A DNA stretch of 5,688 nucleotides from Candidatus Phycorickettsia trachydisci (GTDB taxonomy: Bacteria; Pseudomonadota; Alphaproteobacteria; Rickettsiales; Rickettsiaceae), in assembly GCA_945875085.1 (NCBI GenBank), contig CAMCJU010000063.1, forward strand, positions 1-5,688, read 5' to 3'. Made by a program: the position numbers and the translations under genes. The notes under the pieces were generated by a model, which saw only the letters and a program-made list of their open reading frames with translations, did no database searches and had not been told where the DNA came from. The number at the start of each line of letters is the position of its first letter. Positions within the stretch are counted from its first letter, which is position 1. Shown piece by piece: positions 1-5,361 of the stretch.

Positions 1-1
1 A

Positions 2-337
2 GCTGAAAAAGGATGCAAGACTTTAAGCAATTCTGACGGCATAGTTATTCTTGATCTAAATATTAGCCACGAGCTTTATATAGAAGGAATATCTAGAGAT
101 TTGGTGCGCTTTATTCAGCAGGCTAGAAAGGATCGAGGCTTTAATGTTACCGATCGTATCAACATCAAGATAGAATCGCAAGATCCTGATGTAGGCGAAA
201 CATTAAAAAAGTATAAAAAATTCATCGAGGAGCAGACTCTGAGTCATTTTGCAAAGCAAGAGCACTACGATCATTGCGTGGAGGTCGATGAGCCAAAATG
301 CACAATAAAAATTGCCCCGTGGGCAAAAAAGCCTTGA
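2..337 (+). CDS. ileS: Isoleucyl-tRNA synthetase, C-terminal end (partial)
   Basis: This is the last 111 codons of isoleucyl-tRNA synthetase; the 5' part lies outside the window. The enzyme charges tRNA-Ile with isoleucine in the cytoplasm. The reading frame is open from base 2 to the TGA at 335-337. The segment reading ELYIEGISRDLVRFIQQARK followed by DRGFNVTDRI is the hallmark of the extra C-terminal domain (DUF5915-like) of the long, eukaryote-like IleS clade that Rickettsiales carry. The catalytic HIGH and KMSKS motifs and the editing domain are not visible here. The tail after DRI (KIESQDPDVGETLKKYKKF) also fits that domain. The gene converges on surA, whose stop is 252 bp away. The last codons overlap a possible leftward terminator. 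The family assignment is firm; the clade and taxonomic reading are inference. Confidence 0.93.
   Translation, partial: AEKGCKTLSNSDGIVILDLNISHELYIEGISRDLVRFIQQARKDRGFNVTDRINIKIESQDPDVGETLKKYKKFIEEQTLSHFAKQEHYDHCVEVDEPKCTIKIAPWAKKP
307..326 (-). terminator. Candidate intrinsic terminator of the lptD-surA operon
   Basis: Read on the minus strand, a perfect 6-bp stem TTGCCC/GGGCAA with a 3-nt loop (ACG) is followed at once by TTTTTATT. This is the layout of a short rho-independent terminator for transcripts coming leftward out of surA. It lies inside the last codons of the convergent ileS gene, about 260 bp past the surA stop. No closer hairpin with a T-run was found on that strand. The stem is short, and the sequence also encodes the conserved-looking IleS tail, so it may be fortuitous. 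Confidence 0.38.
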
Positions 338-357
338 GAGATCTTGCTTGAGATCTT
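338..357. repeat. Inverted AGATCT repeat directly after the ileS stop
   Basis: Two copies of the palindromic hexamer AGATCT (339-344 and 351-356) are separated by TGCTTG and can form a stem-loop on either strand, with an extra G-T wobble at 338/357. It starts one base after the ileS stop codon. No T-run follows on the plus strand, so alone it is a poor terminator. It may protect the mRNA 3' end, or be part of the larger repeat-rich element that fills this junction. Confidence 0.45.
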
Positions 358-364
358 CCGTGGT

Positions 365-397
365 AGATCCTCATCTTGAAGTAGGATCTTTCCTTTT
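365..397 (+). terminator. Candidate terminator of ileS
   Basis: A perfect 7-bp stem AGATCCT (365-371) / AGGATCT (383-389) encloses an 11-nt loop and is followed by TTCCTTTT. It lies 28 bp after the ileS stop and reads in the ileS direction, so it is the best rho-independent terminator candidate for that gene. The T-run is interrupted by CC and the stem is only moderately G+C-rich. An overlap with the neighbouring AGATCT hairpin could allow alternative pairing. Confidence 0.42.
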
Positions 398-420
398 AGT
401 CCTTCAGCTTTTTGCAAACC

Positions 421-518
421 CGCCCCAAAAATCACCCCCCAAAAAGCCGCGCCAGCAAAACCGCGCTCGGCAAAGCCGCGCGCTAAAAAAGCGCCCGAAA
501 AGCTCTCATGCTTTGCCG
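421..518. repeat. G+C-rich repeat island with nested hairpins
   Basis: Positions 421-500 are about 61% G+C (49 of 80 bases) inside an otherwise very AT-rich window. The hexamer CCGCGC occurs at 447, 461 and 476, so the spacing is 14 then 15 bp, each copy followed by a purine/A-rich spacer. CGGCAAAGC (468-476) pairs perfectly with GCTTTGCCG (510-518), and inside that GCGCT (480-484) pairs with AGCGC (490-494) around an all-A loop. The spacing is not a multiple of three, so the repeat works at the DNA or RNA level. A minus-strand open frame spans it (600-271) but looks fortuitous. It could be a dispersed intergenic element of this genome; that cannot be told from one copy. Confidence 0.6.
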
Positions 519-524
519 GTAAAG

Positions 525-563
525 GCTTTTGAATTTTATTCTTGGATTTTGCTCTTGAATTTT
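525..563. repeat. Three tandem 13-bp repeats beside the surA stop
   Basis: The three units, GCTTTTGAATTTT (525-537), ATTCTTGGATTTT (538-550) and GCTCTTGAATTTT (551-563), follow each other with no gap and share the core CTTGRATTTT apart from one base. A partial fourth unit GCTTGCT follows. The block ends 26 bp from the surA stop codon. The 13-bp period would shift a reading frame, which supports non-coding sequence. It looks like a product of slipped replication and may vary between strains. Confidence 0.65.
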
Positions 564-589
564 GCTTGCTAAATATAGTTATAGTTGCT

Positions 590-1498
590 TTAAAATCCAA
601 AGACTTTGATGTAGGCCTTTTTTCTTAGGTTTGTATAAAATCGCTGAGTTTGCTTGCTTAGTTTATTGTTTCCTATGGAATTGGTAATAGAGTTACTTTC
701 TTCTTCGGAAAAATTTTCTATTTCCCTGCCGCAGACCATTATTATCTTGAAATGATTATCAGTTTTTAAAACAGCGCTCGTTTGATTTTGCATTAAGGTT
801 TGCGCTGTAGATCTGATTAGCGGCTCAAGTTGGTTGATATTTGTGGTGATTTCTTGCATAGTGGCAAATTTTTCATACTCATGTTTTTTTGGCAATTTAT
901 CACAATTTTTTAACTTTATGCGAAGTTTGCTCATATTTTTGTATGAATTATCATCAAGATTATCGCTGATAAAAATTTTCAAAGCTAGGTTGGTATTTTT
1001 AATGCCGCTGGCAATTATGGCGTTATCGACCTCGTTTTTATCGACTAGAATATTGCTTATAAAAAATTGTTGAGTGATTTTTTTAAACAATACATCTGCT
1101 TCAATTTTGTCTTCAAGACAGCTATAATTTATGTTTTTTTCTTGAAATATTTGTTTTAAAAAGCCTTCAGGTAGTCCGTTATTAGCTTCAATGCCTCTTA
1201 TAGCCATCTGAATTTCCTCTTTAGGAACTTTGATTTTAAAGATTTGTTTCTGCTCTTGGATTAAGGTTTGATTGATTAAGTTGTCCAGCGCTGTTTTGTT
1301 TAATTGCTCATCAATCTCATGGGTAATAACATCAACTTTATTAAACAGGGTCATCATTTTTTTAGCTTGCAATATATTAAACCTTGTTATGGGCTTGTCA
1401 TTAACTATAGCAATAATTTTATCTTGCAGCACGAGCGCAAAAATCAATTGTGGTGATGATAAAAGCGCAATAAATAGTATAGCAGATAGTTTTTTCAT
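590..1498 (-). CDS. surA: SurA-like periplasmic chaperone (degenerate PPIase)
   Basis: This 302-residue protein escorts unfolded outer-membrane proteins across the periplasm. A signal peptide covers about residues 1-21 (MKK, hydrophobic core, cut after IFA). Residues 22-150 match the SurA N-terminal chaperone domain, starting LQDKIIAIVNDKPITRFNI and continuing with the LDNLINQTLIQEQKQ and VPKEEIQMAI helices. Residues 170-258 resemble one worn parvulin domain (LALKIFIS at its start, FKIIMVCGRE at its end) that lacks the usual GW motif, so isomerase activity is doubtful. The last 20 residues (RFYTNLRKKAYIKVF) are the typical return strand and helix of alphaproteobacterial SurA. At 302 residues it is much shorter than the enterobacterial protein of about 430 with two parvulin domains. 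It lies 9 bp downstream of lptD, the classic lptD-surA pairing; pdxA and rsmA do not follow. The ATG is chosen because it opens directly into the signal peptide. Confidence 0.87.
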   Translation of the reverse strand: MKKLSAILFIALLSSPQLIFALVLQDKIIAIVNDKPITRFNILQAKKMMTLFNKVDVITHEIDEQLNKTALDNLINQTLIQEQKQIFKIKVPKEEIQMAIRGIEANNGLPEGFLKQIFQEKNINYSCLEDKIEADVLFKKITQQFFISNILVDKNEVDNAIIASGIKNTNLALKIFISDNLDDNSYKNMSKLRIKLKNCDKLPKKHEYEKFATMQEITTNINQLEPLIRSTAQTLMQNQTSAVLKTDNHFKIIMVCGREIENFSEEESNSITNSIGNNKLSKQTQRFYTNLRKKAYIKVFGF

Positions 1499-1507
1499 AA
1501 TGAGTCT

Positions 1508-3586
1508 TTACATGTTTAAGGTTTTTAGGCCAATCTTGAATGATATATTATTTTTTGATTTTTTAATATTTCTATTTGGATCTTGGGTGAAATTATCAAA
1601 AATCCTTACAGATATTCTAACACAATCGTATTGGTATGTCACCCCAAATCCTCTTATTAAAGTTGCCCGATCATCTGATAAATCTATGACTGTATCAAGA
1701 TTTGCCGACCAATTTTCATTAAAATTATATCTAATTTTATTTATAAGATTAGAGATTTTTTTTAAAGAATATAACTCCTGATGTTTCCTTGAGTTTTTTT
1801 TAAATAAAATAGCTGAAAAGTCAAACTTGTCTATTGTATACAATGTCCCCAATTCGTGCATATTGATATTAAATTTGCTAGATAAATTGAATCTATAGTA
1901 AAATTCTGTATTTTGATTAGAGGCCGATATATTGCCTACCGTATTATTTTTATTTAATTTGCTATGGTTTTTGCCTAAAAAGAGGCTGTAGGTTGTTTGA
2001 TTTATTTTTTGTAAATTAACGCCATAGCTGATTCTGTCACCTGTTTCGTTGTTGTCTCTACCGCTAAAACGATTGGGTGATACTAGATTTAATTCATCTA
2101 ATTCAAATTCTGGCTCTGAATCGATTGGCAAGATTTGTTTATCATGATATTTGCTCAGATTGCTGCTTATCAAGGCAACTGGTTCGATGATAAGTAGGCT
2201 ATTAGTTATTAATGGGTAGCGCCAATGAGTATGTATTTCTGGAATATTTTTGACAAAGGCGGTATTTTGGCGGGCAGCTTTTGTATGATCTTTGATAGTG
2301 GCATTAAATTTATATAAATCTATTTTATTGTATAAATCTACGTCAAATATATGGTTTTGTAGTTCAAAAGTTTTAGATAAATTAAAGATATTTGAGCTGC
2401 GCCATGCTTGGTATTGATTACCCGCTTTGTAGAAAAGCTGATTGCTATCAATAGATAGGTAGCCTTGATCAAGGAGTGGATAAAGCCTTTTAGTTCTAAT
2501 TATCGGGGCTACAAATAAATCTTTTGCAAACATTTTTTGACTTCTCATGTCCTGAAAATACAAAGCTTCAGCTTGAGTGTAGTTTGCGCCCTGAACTTCT
2601 CTATCGTATATTCTTGAAGTTAGGTAGGGGTCATAAATATCGTAGTATTTACGTATATATGAAGGGTTGCTAGCTTTTCTTAAGTTAAAGCCTGCTGTTA
2701 TGTTGTCAAATCTGAAATTTCCATCTCCAAATATATGGTATTGATTAAGGTATTGATCTTTTATGACACTGCCTAAATGATCTTTTTTAACTGCCTCCAT
2801 ATTTGCTATACTGCCATTGAATTGATACCCTCCATGATTTGTTAAATGCCTAATTTCTCCTTCAGTAATGACTTGTCCATCAGCAAATCTGGGCGTGATG
2901 GTAAGATCTAAATTCGATTTTGCTCTAAAATATATCGGCATTTTTAAATTTTTCGTGTCTAAAAATGGCGCAAGTAAACCGCTTTTCGCTTTGGCCCGTG
3001 GTGTTGGGTGCGAAAAATATGGTAAGAAAATTACAGGCACGCCAAAAACTTCAAAAAATACATTTCTATACTCTATTGTCTTTTTGTTTTGGTTAATGCT
3101 TGTATGTTTGGCTTTAATTTGCCAGATGGGATTTTTAAACTCAGATGTATTGCATGCTGTGTAGCATACATAATCCATCTCAATAGTTTGGTCGTCAAAT
3201 TTACCAACTCTGCTAGCTGTGATTACGCTTGTCTGATTAGTTAACTTGGCGGCCATATCGTTTAAGATGATGCGCCCAAATTTATCTTGCAGAATTATTT
3301 CGCTTCCTGTTATGATGTTGCCTTGACGATCCATTATTAGTAAATTTCCCTTAGCAAATACCAAATCTTTTGCAGCGTCATAAAATATTTGATCGGCTAA
3401 GATGGTATATTCTTTGCTGACTAAGGTAACATCACCTACGGCCTGAAAAACTTTATCTTCTTGCTCGTAAGTAAGTTTGTTTGCAAAAAGAGTCGTATTT
3501 TCTATCCTTGCAGCGCTAGCCGAATGTTCTAGCAGAGATATTAAAATATATATTATGTAAAATTTTAGCGCTCTATTTATTCGCAT
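1508..3586 (-). CDS. lptD: LPS-assembly outer-membrane protein LptD
   Basis: LptD (Imp/OstA) is the outer-membrane barrel that, with LptE, inserts LPS into the outer leaflet. The 692-residue product has a signal peptide (about 1-25, ending SASA-A). An OstA/LptA-like beta-jellyroll follows at about 33-125, seen as strand repeats such as VFQAVGDVTLVSKEYTILAD and LVFAKGNLLI. The LptD barrel domain follows, with the family signature around residues 150-207 (NPIWQIKAKH, VFFEVFGVPVIFLPYFSHP, KSGLLAPF). The rest is alternating, aromatic-rich strand sequence up to a C-terminal strand. Only three cysteines are present: C141, C145 and C655. The first two form a CxxxC pair at the domain junction and the third is near the C-terminus, which allows an N-to-C-domain disulfide as in known LptD. 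No Shine-Dalgarno precedes the ATG, but this start gives a complete signal peptide and the next Met is at residue 85. LptE and other Lpt genes are not in the window. Confidence 0.93.
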   Translation of the reverse strand: MRINRALKFYIIYILISLLEHSASAARIENTTLFANKLTYEQEDKVFQAVGDVTLVSKEYTILADQIFYDAAKDLVFAKGNLLIMDRQGNIITGSEIILQDKFGRIILNDMAAKLTNQTSVITASRVGKFDDQTIEMDYVCYTACNTSEFKNPIWQIKAKHTSINQNKKTIEYRNVFFEVFGVPVIFLPYFSHPTPRAKAKSGLLAPFLDTKNLKMPIYFRAKSNLDLTITPRFADGQVITEGEIRHLTNHGGYQFNGSIANMEAVKKDHLGSVIKDQYLNQYHIFGDGNFRFDNITAGFNLRKASNPSYIRKYYDIYDPYLTSRIYDREVQGANYTQAEALYFQDMRSQKMFAKDLFVAPIIRTKRLYPLLDQGYLSIDSNQLFYKAGNQYQAWRSSNIFNLSKTFELQNHIFDVDLYNKIDLYKFNATIKDHTKAARQNTAFVKNIPEIHTHWRYPLITNSLLIIEPVALISSNLSKYHDKQILPIDSEPEFELDELNLVSPNRFSGRDNNETGDRISYGVNLQKINQTTYSLFLGKNHSKLNKNNTVGNISASNQNTEFYYRFNLSSKFNINMHELGTLYTIDKFDFSAILFKKNSRKHQELYSLKKISNLINKIRYNFNENWSANLDTVIDLSDDRATLIRGFGVTYQYDCVRISVRIFDNFTQDPNRNIKKSKNNISFKIGLKTLNM

Positions 3587-3664
3587 TAATTATAAAATAG
3601 CTAATTTATTTAGTAAGTAGCATTGCTTTGGCAGGGCAACTCTTTGAAGAATACAATATGATCC

Positions 3665-3694
3665 ATAATATAATTATTTGCCTCAAAGTTGCAA
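3665..3694 (-). promoter_or_regulatory. Candidate lptD-surA promoter
   Basis: On the minus strand TTGCAA (3694-3689, 4 of 6 to the -35 consensus) is followed after 16 or 18 bp by TATATT or TATTAT (each 5 of 6 to TATAAT). A start near 3658 would leave a leader of about 70 nt before lptD. The -35 lies inside a perfect palindrome, which suggests regulation. In such AT-rich DNA -10-like boxes are common. A perfect TATAAT also occurs at 3594-3589, but only 2 bp before the ATG, too close to serve the annotated start. Confidence 0.33.
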
Positions 3695-3698
3695 CTTT
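3685..3698. promoter_or_regulatory. 14-bp perfect palindrome (possible operator)
   Basis: AAAGTTGCAACTTT is a perfect 14-bp palindrome overlapping the proposed -35 of lptD. Its position would let a dimeric regulator block leftward transcription. Short palindromes are favoured in AT-rich DNA, but with about 70% A+T and independent bases a given 14-mer is palindromic at about 1.7 in 10,000, so roughly 0.05 are expected in this intergenic region. The regulator is unknown. Confidence 0.4.
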
Positions 3699-3820
3699 TA
3701 AATTAAATCCCAGCTTTGCAATGTTTCGATGACGCTTTATTGATTTGTTAAAAATAAGCGCGGTATTGTTTTTGAGTAACGTGGATGCAAAATAATTACT
3801 TTAAAGATTTAGCTATTAGG

Positions 3821-3847
3821 TTGCTTGATTTTAAAATCATATATACT
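3821..3847 (+). promoter_or_regulatory. Weak candidate promoter of the pilN-like operon
   Basis: TATACT (3842-3847) is 5 of 6 to the -10 consensus. The best -35 at a workable distance is TTGCTT (3821-3826, 3 of 6) with a short 15-bp spacer. A start near 3854 would give a leader of about 20 nt and no Shine-Dalgarno. The poor -35 and the palindrome between the boxes suggest that an activator may be needed. Confidence 0.25.
3826..3839. promoter_or_regulatory. 14-bp perfect palindrome before the rightward operon
   Basis: TGATTTTAAAATCA is a perfect 14-bp palindrome lying 36 bp before the ATG at 3876, immediately upstream of a -10-like TATACT at 3842-3847. It would sit between the -35 and -10 if TTGCTT at 3821-3826 is the -35, although that spacer is only 15 bp. 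The position is typical for an operator or activator site. It shares no clear sequence with the palindrome at 3685-3698, so one regulator for both is not suggested. Confidence 0.38.
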
Positions 3848-3875
3848 ACGGTGTAATAATAACGTGTTATAGATA

Positions 3876-4460
3876 ATGCATTTCATCTTGTCTGCTAAAG
3901 TGCAAAGGTTTTTGCTTTTTTTTAATGCACTGATGTTAACGATATTCGTGGCAATAAATCAGAATTTAAAGACCAGTTTATCTGGCCTGCAAGGTCAACT
4001 TCCCAAAGATGACTCTTCGTCTGCAAGTTCGTCTTCTGCAAAAAAAGATGGTGATTTTACAATTCCTGCCAGCTCAAACCTTGCGAAAGTTCTTGTTTTA
4101 TTGACCGACTTATCAAAGCTCTATATGAAGGCTATTCAGATTCAAAAAATTCAATATTCACAAGATTCTGGCTTTGCTGATATTACTATAAAAAGTTATG
4201 AACTCGATGATTTAGATTCTTATTTAAAAAGCCTTGATGCTACTTTCAAGAAAGAAAATTTCTCTATAGCTCAAATCGTCTTAGATGACACGCAAGAAGA
4301 TGAAAAAGAGCCAGAAGTAGCTCTCGAAGATAATAAGCCAAAAGAAAGCATCCCTTTTGCTTTAGCCTTTTTGAGGGAGCAAAAAAAGCGCGCAGAAGCA
4401 AGTAAGGTTGTGGCAAAGCAGGACGCTGGCTATAAAATTATCATTAAGGTTGCTTTATGA
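3876..4460 (+). CDS. PilN/GspL-like inner-membrane assembly protein (tentative)
   Basis: The 194-residue protein is not recognised by direct similarity. Its architecture is a short cytoplasmic start, one transmembrane segment (about residues 11-28, RFLLFFNALMLTIFVAI), a Ser-rich linker (46-55), a helix (67-90) and a small alpha/beta domain. In that domain a strand pair (KIQYSQDSGFADITIKSY, 91-108) is followed by helix 110-126 (ELDDLDSYLKSLDATFKKE), a strand (SIAQIVLDD, 130-138), an acidic insertion (139-156) and a last strand (YKIIIKVAL). This matches the periplasmic ferredoxin-like fold of PilN and the GspL C-terminus. A GspL-type cytoplasmic actin-like domain is absent, so PilN is the closer model. 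It is the first of three coupled genes with a matching PilO-like and PilP-like product. No Shine-Dalgarno is visible; an in-frame TAG at 3870-3872 bars an earlier start. A role in a type IV pilus or type II secretion platform is inferred. Confidence 0.5.
   Translation: MHFILSAKVQRFLLFFNALMLTIFVAINQNLKTSLSGLQGQLPKDDSSSASSSSAKKDGDFTIPASSNLAKVLVLLTDLSKLYMKAIQIQKIQYSQDSGFADITIKSYELDDLDSYLKSLDATFKKENFSIAQIVLDDTQEDEKEPEVALEDNKPKESIPFALAFLREQKKRAEASKVVAKQDAGYKIIIKVAL
4446..4449 (+). promoter_or_regulatory. Shine-Dalgarno of the PilO-like gene
   Basis: AAGG lies 7 nt before the ATG at 4457, inside the end of the preceding gene. ATG also occurs at 4460 in the same frame; the spacing of AAGG favours 4457, giving a 4-bp ATGA overlap typical of translational coupling. 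Confidence 0.5.
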
Positions 4461-4906
4461 TGCAGTTTTTGTATATTTTTCTCAATATTTGTTTTTTGAT
4501 ACTTAGTATCATTTTTGGCACTTTTATCTCTAGCAAACTTGCAGAAAAATCTAATTTAGTAAATCAGATCAAAGCTAAAAAGGATGCTGAAAAGTCAAAG
4601 TTTGGTAATTATAAAACAAAAATTGCACAGTCTCAAGATTTGTTTAATCTTTTTAGCCAAGGTGGAAAGATTTTGTCATATACGCGAGATGAGAAAAGTC
4701 TCGGTCAGCTAGATGGTAAGAAATATGGAGCCGCCCAAGCTACTTATTTTTTGCATATCGATTATCTTACCTGCCTGTCTAAACTGCAATATATCAATGA
4801 CAACAATTTGGCTTTTGCAATCAAGGACATGGTAATTGATTCTAAGAATTCTTTACCTTTATCAATATATATAAAATTTATTACCCTAACTTATGAAGAA
4901 AATTAA
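4457..4906 (+). CDS. PilO/GspM-like inner-membrane assembly protein (tentative)
   Basis: This 149-residue protein has one N-terminal transmembrane segment (about residues 4-24, FLYIFLNICFLILSIIFGTF), then a charged helix with coiled-coil character (about 26-62, rich in K, E and Q). A compact C-terminal domain follows in which YFLHIDY, the helix LTCLSKLQYIND, and the strands AFAIKDMVIDSK and LSIYIKFITLTY give a beta-alpha-beta-beta pattern. TM, coiled coil, then a ferredoxin-like domain is the architecture of PilO and GspM, which pair with PilN and GspL in the inner membrane and link the cytoplasmic motor to the periplasm. It is shorter than typical PilO (about 200 residues) and close to GspM. 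It overlaps the previous gene by 4 bp and the next by 14 bp, so the three are surely co-translated. The exact family is inference from fold pattern and order. Confidence 0.5.
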   Translation: MMQFLYIFLNICFLILSIIFGTFISSKLAEKSNLVNQIKAKKDAEKSKFGNYKTKIAQSQDLFNLFSQGGKILSYTRDEKSLGQLDGKKYGAAQATYFLHIDYLTCLSKLQYINDNNLAFAIKDMVIDSKNSLPLSIYIKFITLTYEEN

Positions 4907-5255
4907 TTTACTAATGTCATTGTCGCTGTATTGCGTGTCTGCTTTGGCATCCCCAGCTCCTGATAAGCAAGAGGTTGTTGCTAGCGAAACTTCGGTTAGC
5001 TCTAGTCAGGATAAGGCGCTACCAGCTAAGGAGGCCTTAAAGTTGCAGGATCCTACTGTAAATATATTTCCTCCCGCTCCAAGATACGTTCTGCAGGGAA
5101 TTGCCAAGAATAGCTTGACGTCTTTTTGCGTTATAAACAATAGCATTTTTCAAAAAGATGAACAACTTGATGAATTTGTGATCAAAGAGATTGCGCATGA
5201 TTATGTCTTATTAACTGACGATAGTCAAAACCCCTTAAAGCTTAAGCTATATTGA
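4893..5255 (+). CDS. PilP/GspC/GspB/MshK-like exported protein (tentative)
   Basis: The 120-residue product has a signal peptide (MKK, hydrophobic core, likely cut after SALA at residue 19), a low-complexity Ser/Ala/Glu linker (20-60) with a Pro-rich end (FPPAPRY), and a C-terminal beta domain (about 65-120). That domain reads LQGIAKN, SFCVINNSIFQKDEQLD, FVIKEIAHDYVLLTDD, PLKLKLY. The order of a GI-type strand, a short variable turn, a strand with an NN turn, a K/G-D-x-L/V step, an I-x-x-I turn and a closing VLL strand is shared by PilP, the GspC homology region, GspB and MshK. These are periplasmic connectors between the inner-membrane platform and the outer-membrane secretin. Unlike usual PilP it has no clear lipobox (C14 follows Y). 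It overlaps the PilO-like gene by 14 bp and ends the operon; no secretin follows directly. No Shine-Dalgarno is evident, which fits coupling. Confidence 0.5.
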   Translation: MKKINLLMSLSLYCVSALASPAPDKQEVVASETSVSSSQDKALPAKEALKLQDPTVNIFPPAPRYVLQGIAKNSLTSFCVINNSIFQKDEQLDEFVIKEIAHDYVLLTDDSQNPLKLKLY

Positions 5256-5262
5256 AGGCATT

Positions 5263-5271
5263 TGCTATAAT
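5263..5271 (+). promoter_or_regulatory. Extended -10 promoter after the PilP-like gene
   Basis: TGCTATAAT is a perfect extended -10 (TGn plus TATAAT) starting 8 bp after the stop codon at 5255. No good -35 is seen (TAAGCT or TTAAGC at 17-18 bp). Transcription would start near 5278 and give either a leader of about 374 nt for the gene at 5652 or a separate small RNA. Confidence 0.38.
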
Positions 5272-5331
5272 CGTCCACTTATAAGATCGCTCATAAGTCT
5301 TCTTGGCTCGCAGATAGCCCCAACTTGTCCT

Positions 5332-5361
5332 AAAAAAACAACTATTGATATACATCAATAG
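5332..5361 (-). terminator. Minus-strand intrinsic terminator in the intergenic region
   Basis: CTATTGAT (5342-5349) and ATCAATAG (5354-5361) form a perfect 8-bp stem with a 4-nt loop. On the minus strand it is followed by TTGTTTTTTT, a good U-tract; on the plus strand no T-run follows. It therefore looks like a leftward terminator although no leftward gene lies to its right within the window. It would also stop any antisense transcription before it enters the pilus-like operon. Confidence 0.45.

Noticed and set aside
421..447. G-quadruplex on the minus strand from the C-runs in the G+C-rich island
   Set aside because: Only three G-runs of three or more lie close together, so a standard four-run quadruplex is not supported.
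312..572. 86-codon plus-strand open frame through the same junction
   Set aside because: It starts inside ileS in another frame, crosses both hairpins and the repeat island, has no Shine-Dalgarno and looks low in complexity.
271..600. 109-codon open frame on the minus strand between surA and ileS, with a repetitive RGFAERGFAG stretch
   Set aside because: It overlaps the end of ileS by 67 bp and the surA stop. It contains a 13-bp and a 14-15-bp repeat that would shift frame between units, and its composition follows the repeats. It is more likely a by-product of the repeat block, although dispersed elements sometimes carry such frames.
1272..1781. 169-codon plus-strand frame across the surA/lptD boundary
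   Set aside because: It lies antisense to two well-supported genes; its hydrophobic composition is what the complement of these AT-rich genes gives.
2868..3164. 98-codon plus-strand frame inside lptD
   Set aside because: It is antisense to the conserved LptD signature region, which fixes the coding strand.
3589..3594. Perfect TATAAT on the minus strand just before the lptD ATG
   Set aside because: It is 2 bp from the start codon, so transcription would begin inside the gene; the next Met is at residue 85, past the signal peptide. The -35 is poor as well.
5256..5340. tRNA or other housekeeping RNA after the PilP-like gene
   Set aside because: The small hairpins there do not form a cloverleaf, no T-loop GTTCRA-type motif or acceptor pairing is seen, and no known small RNA is recognised.
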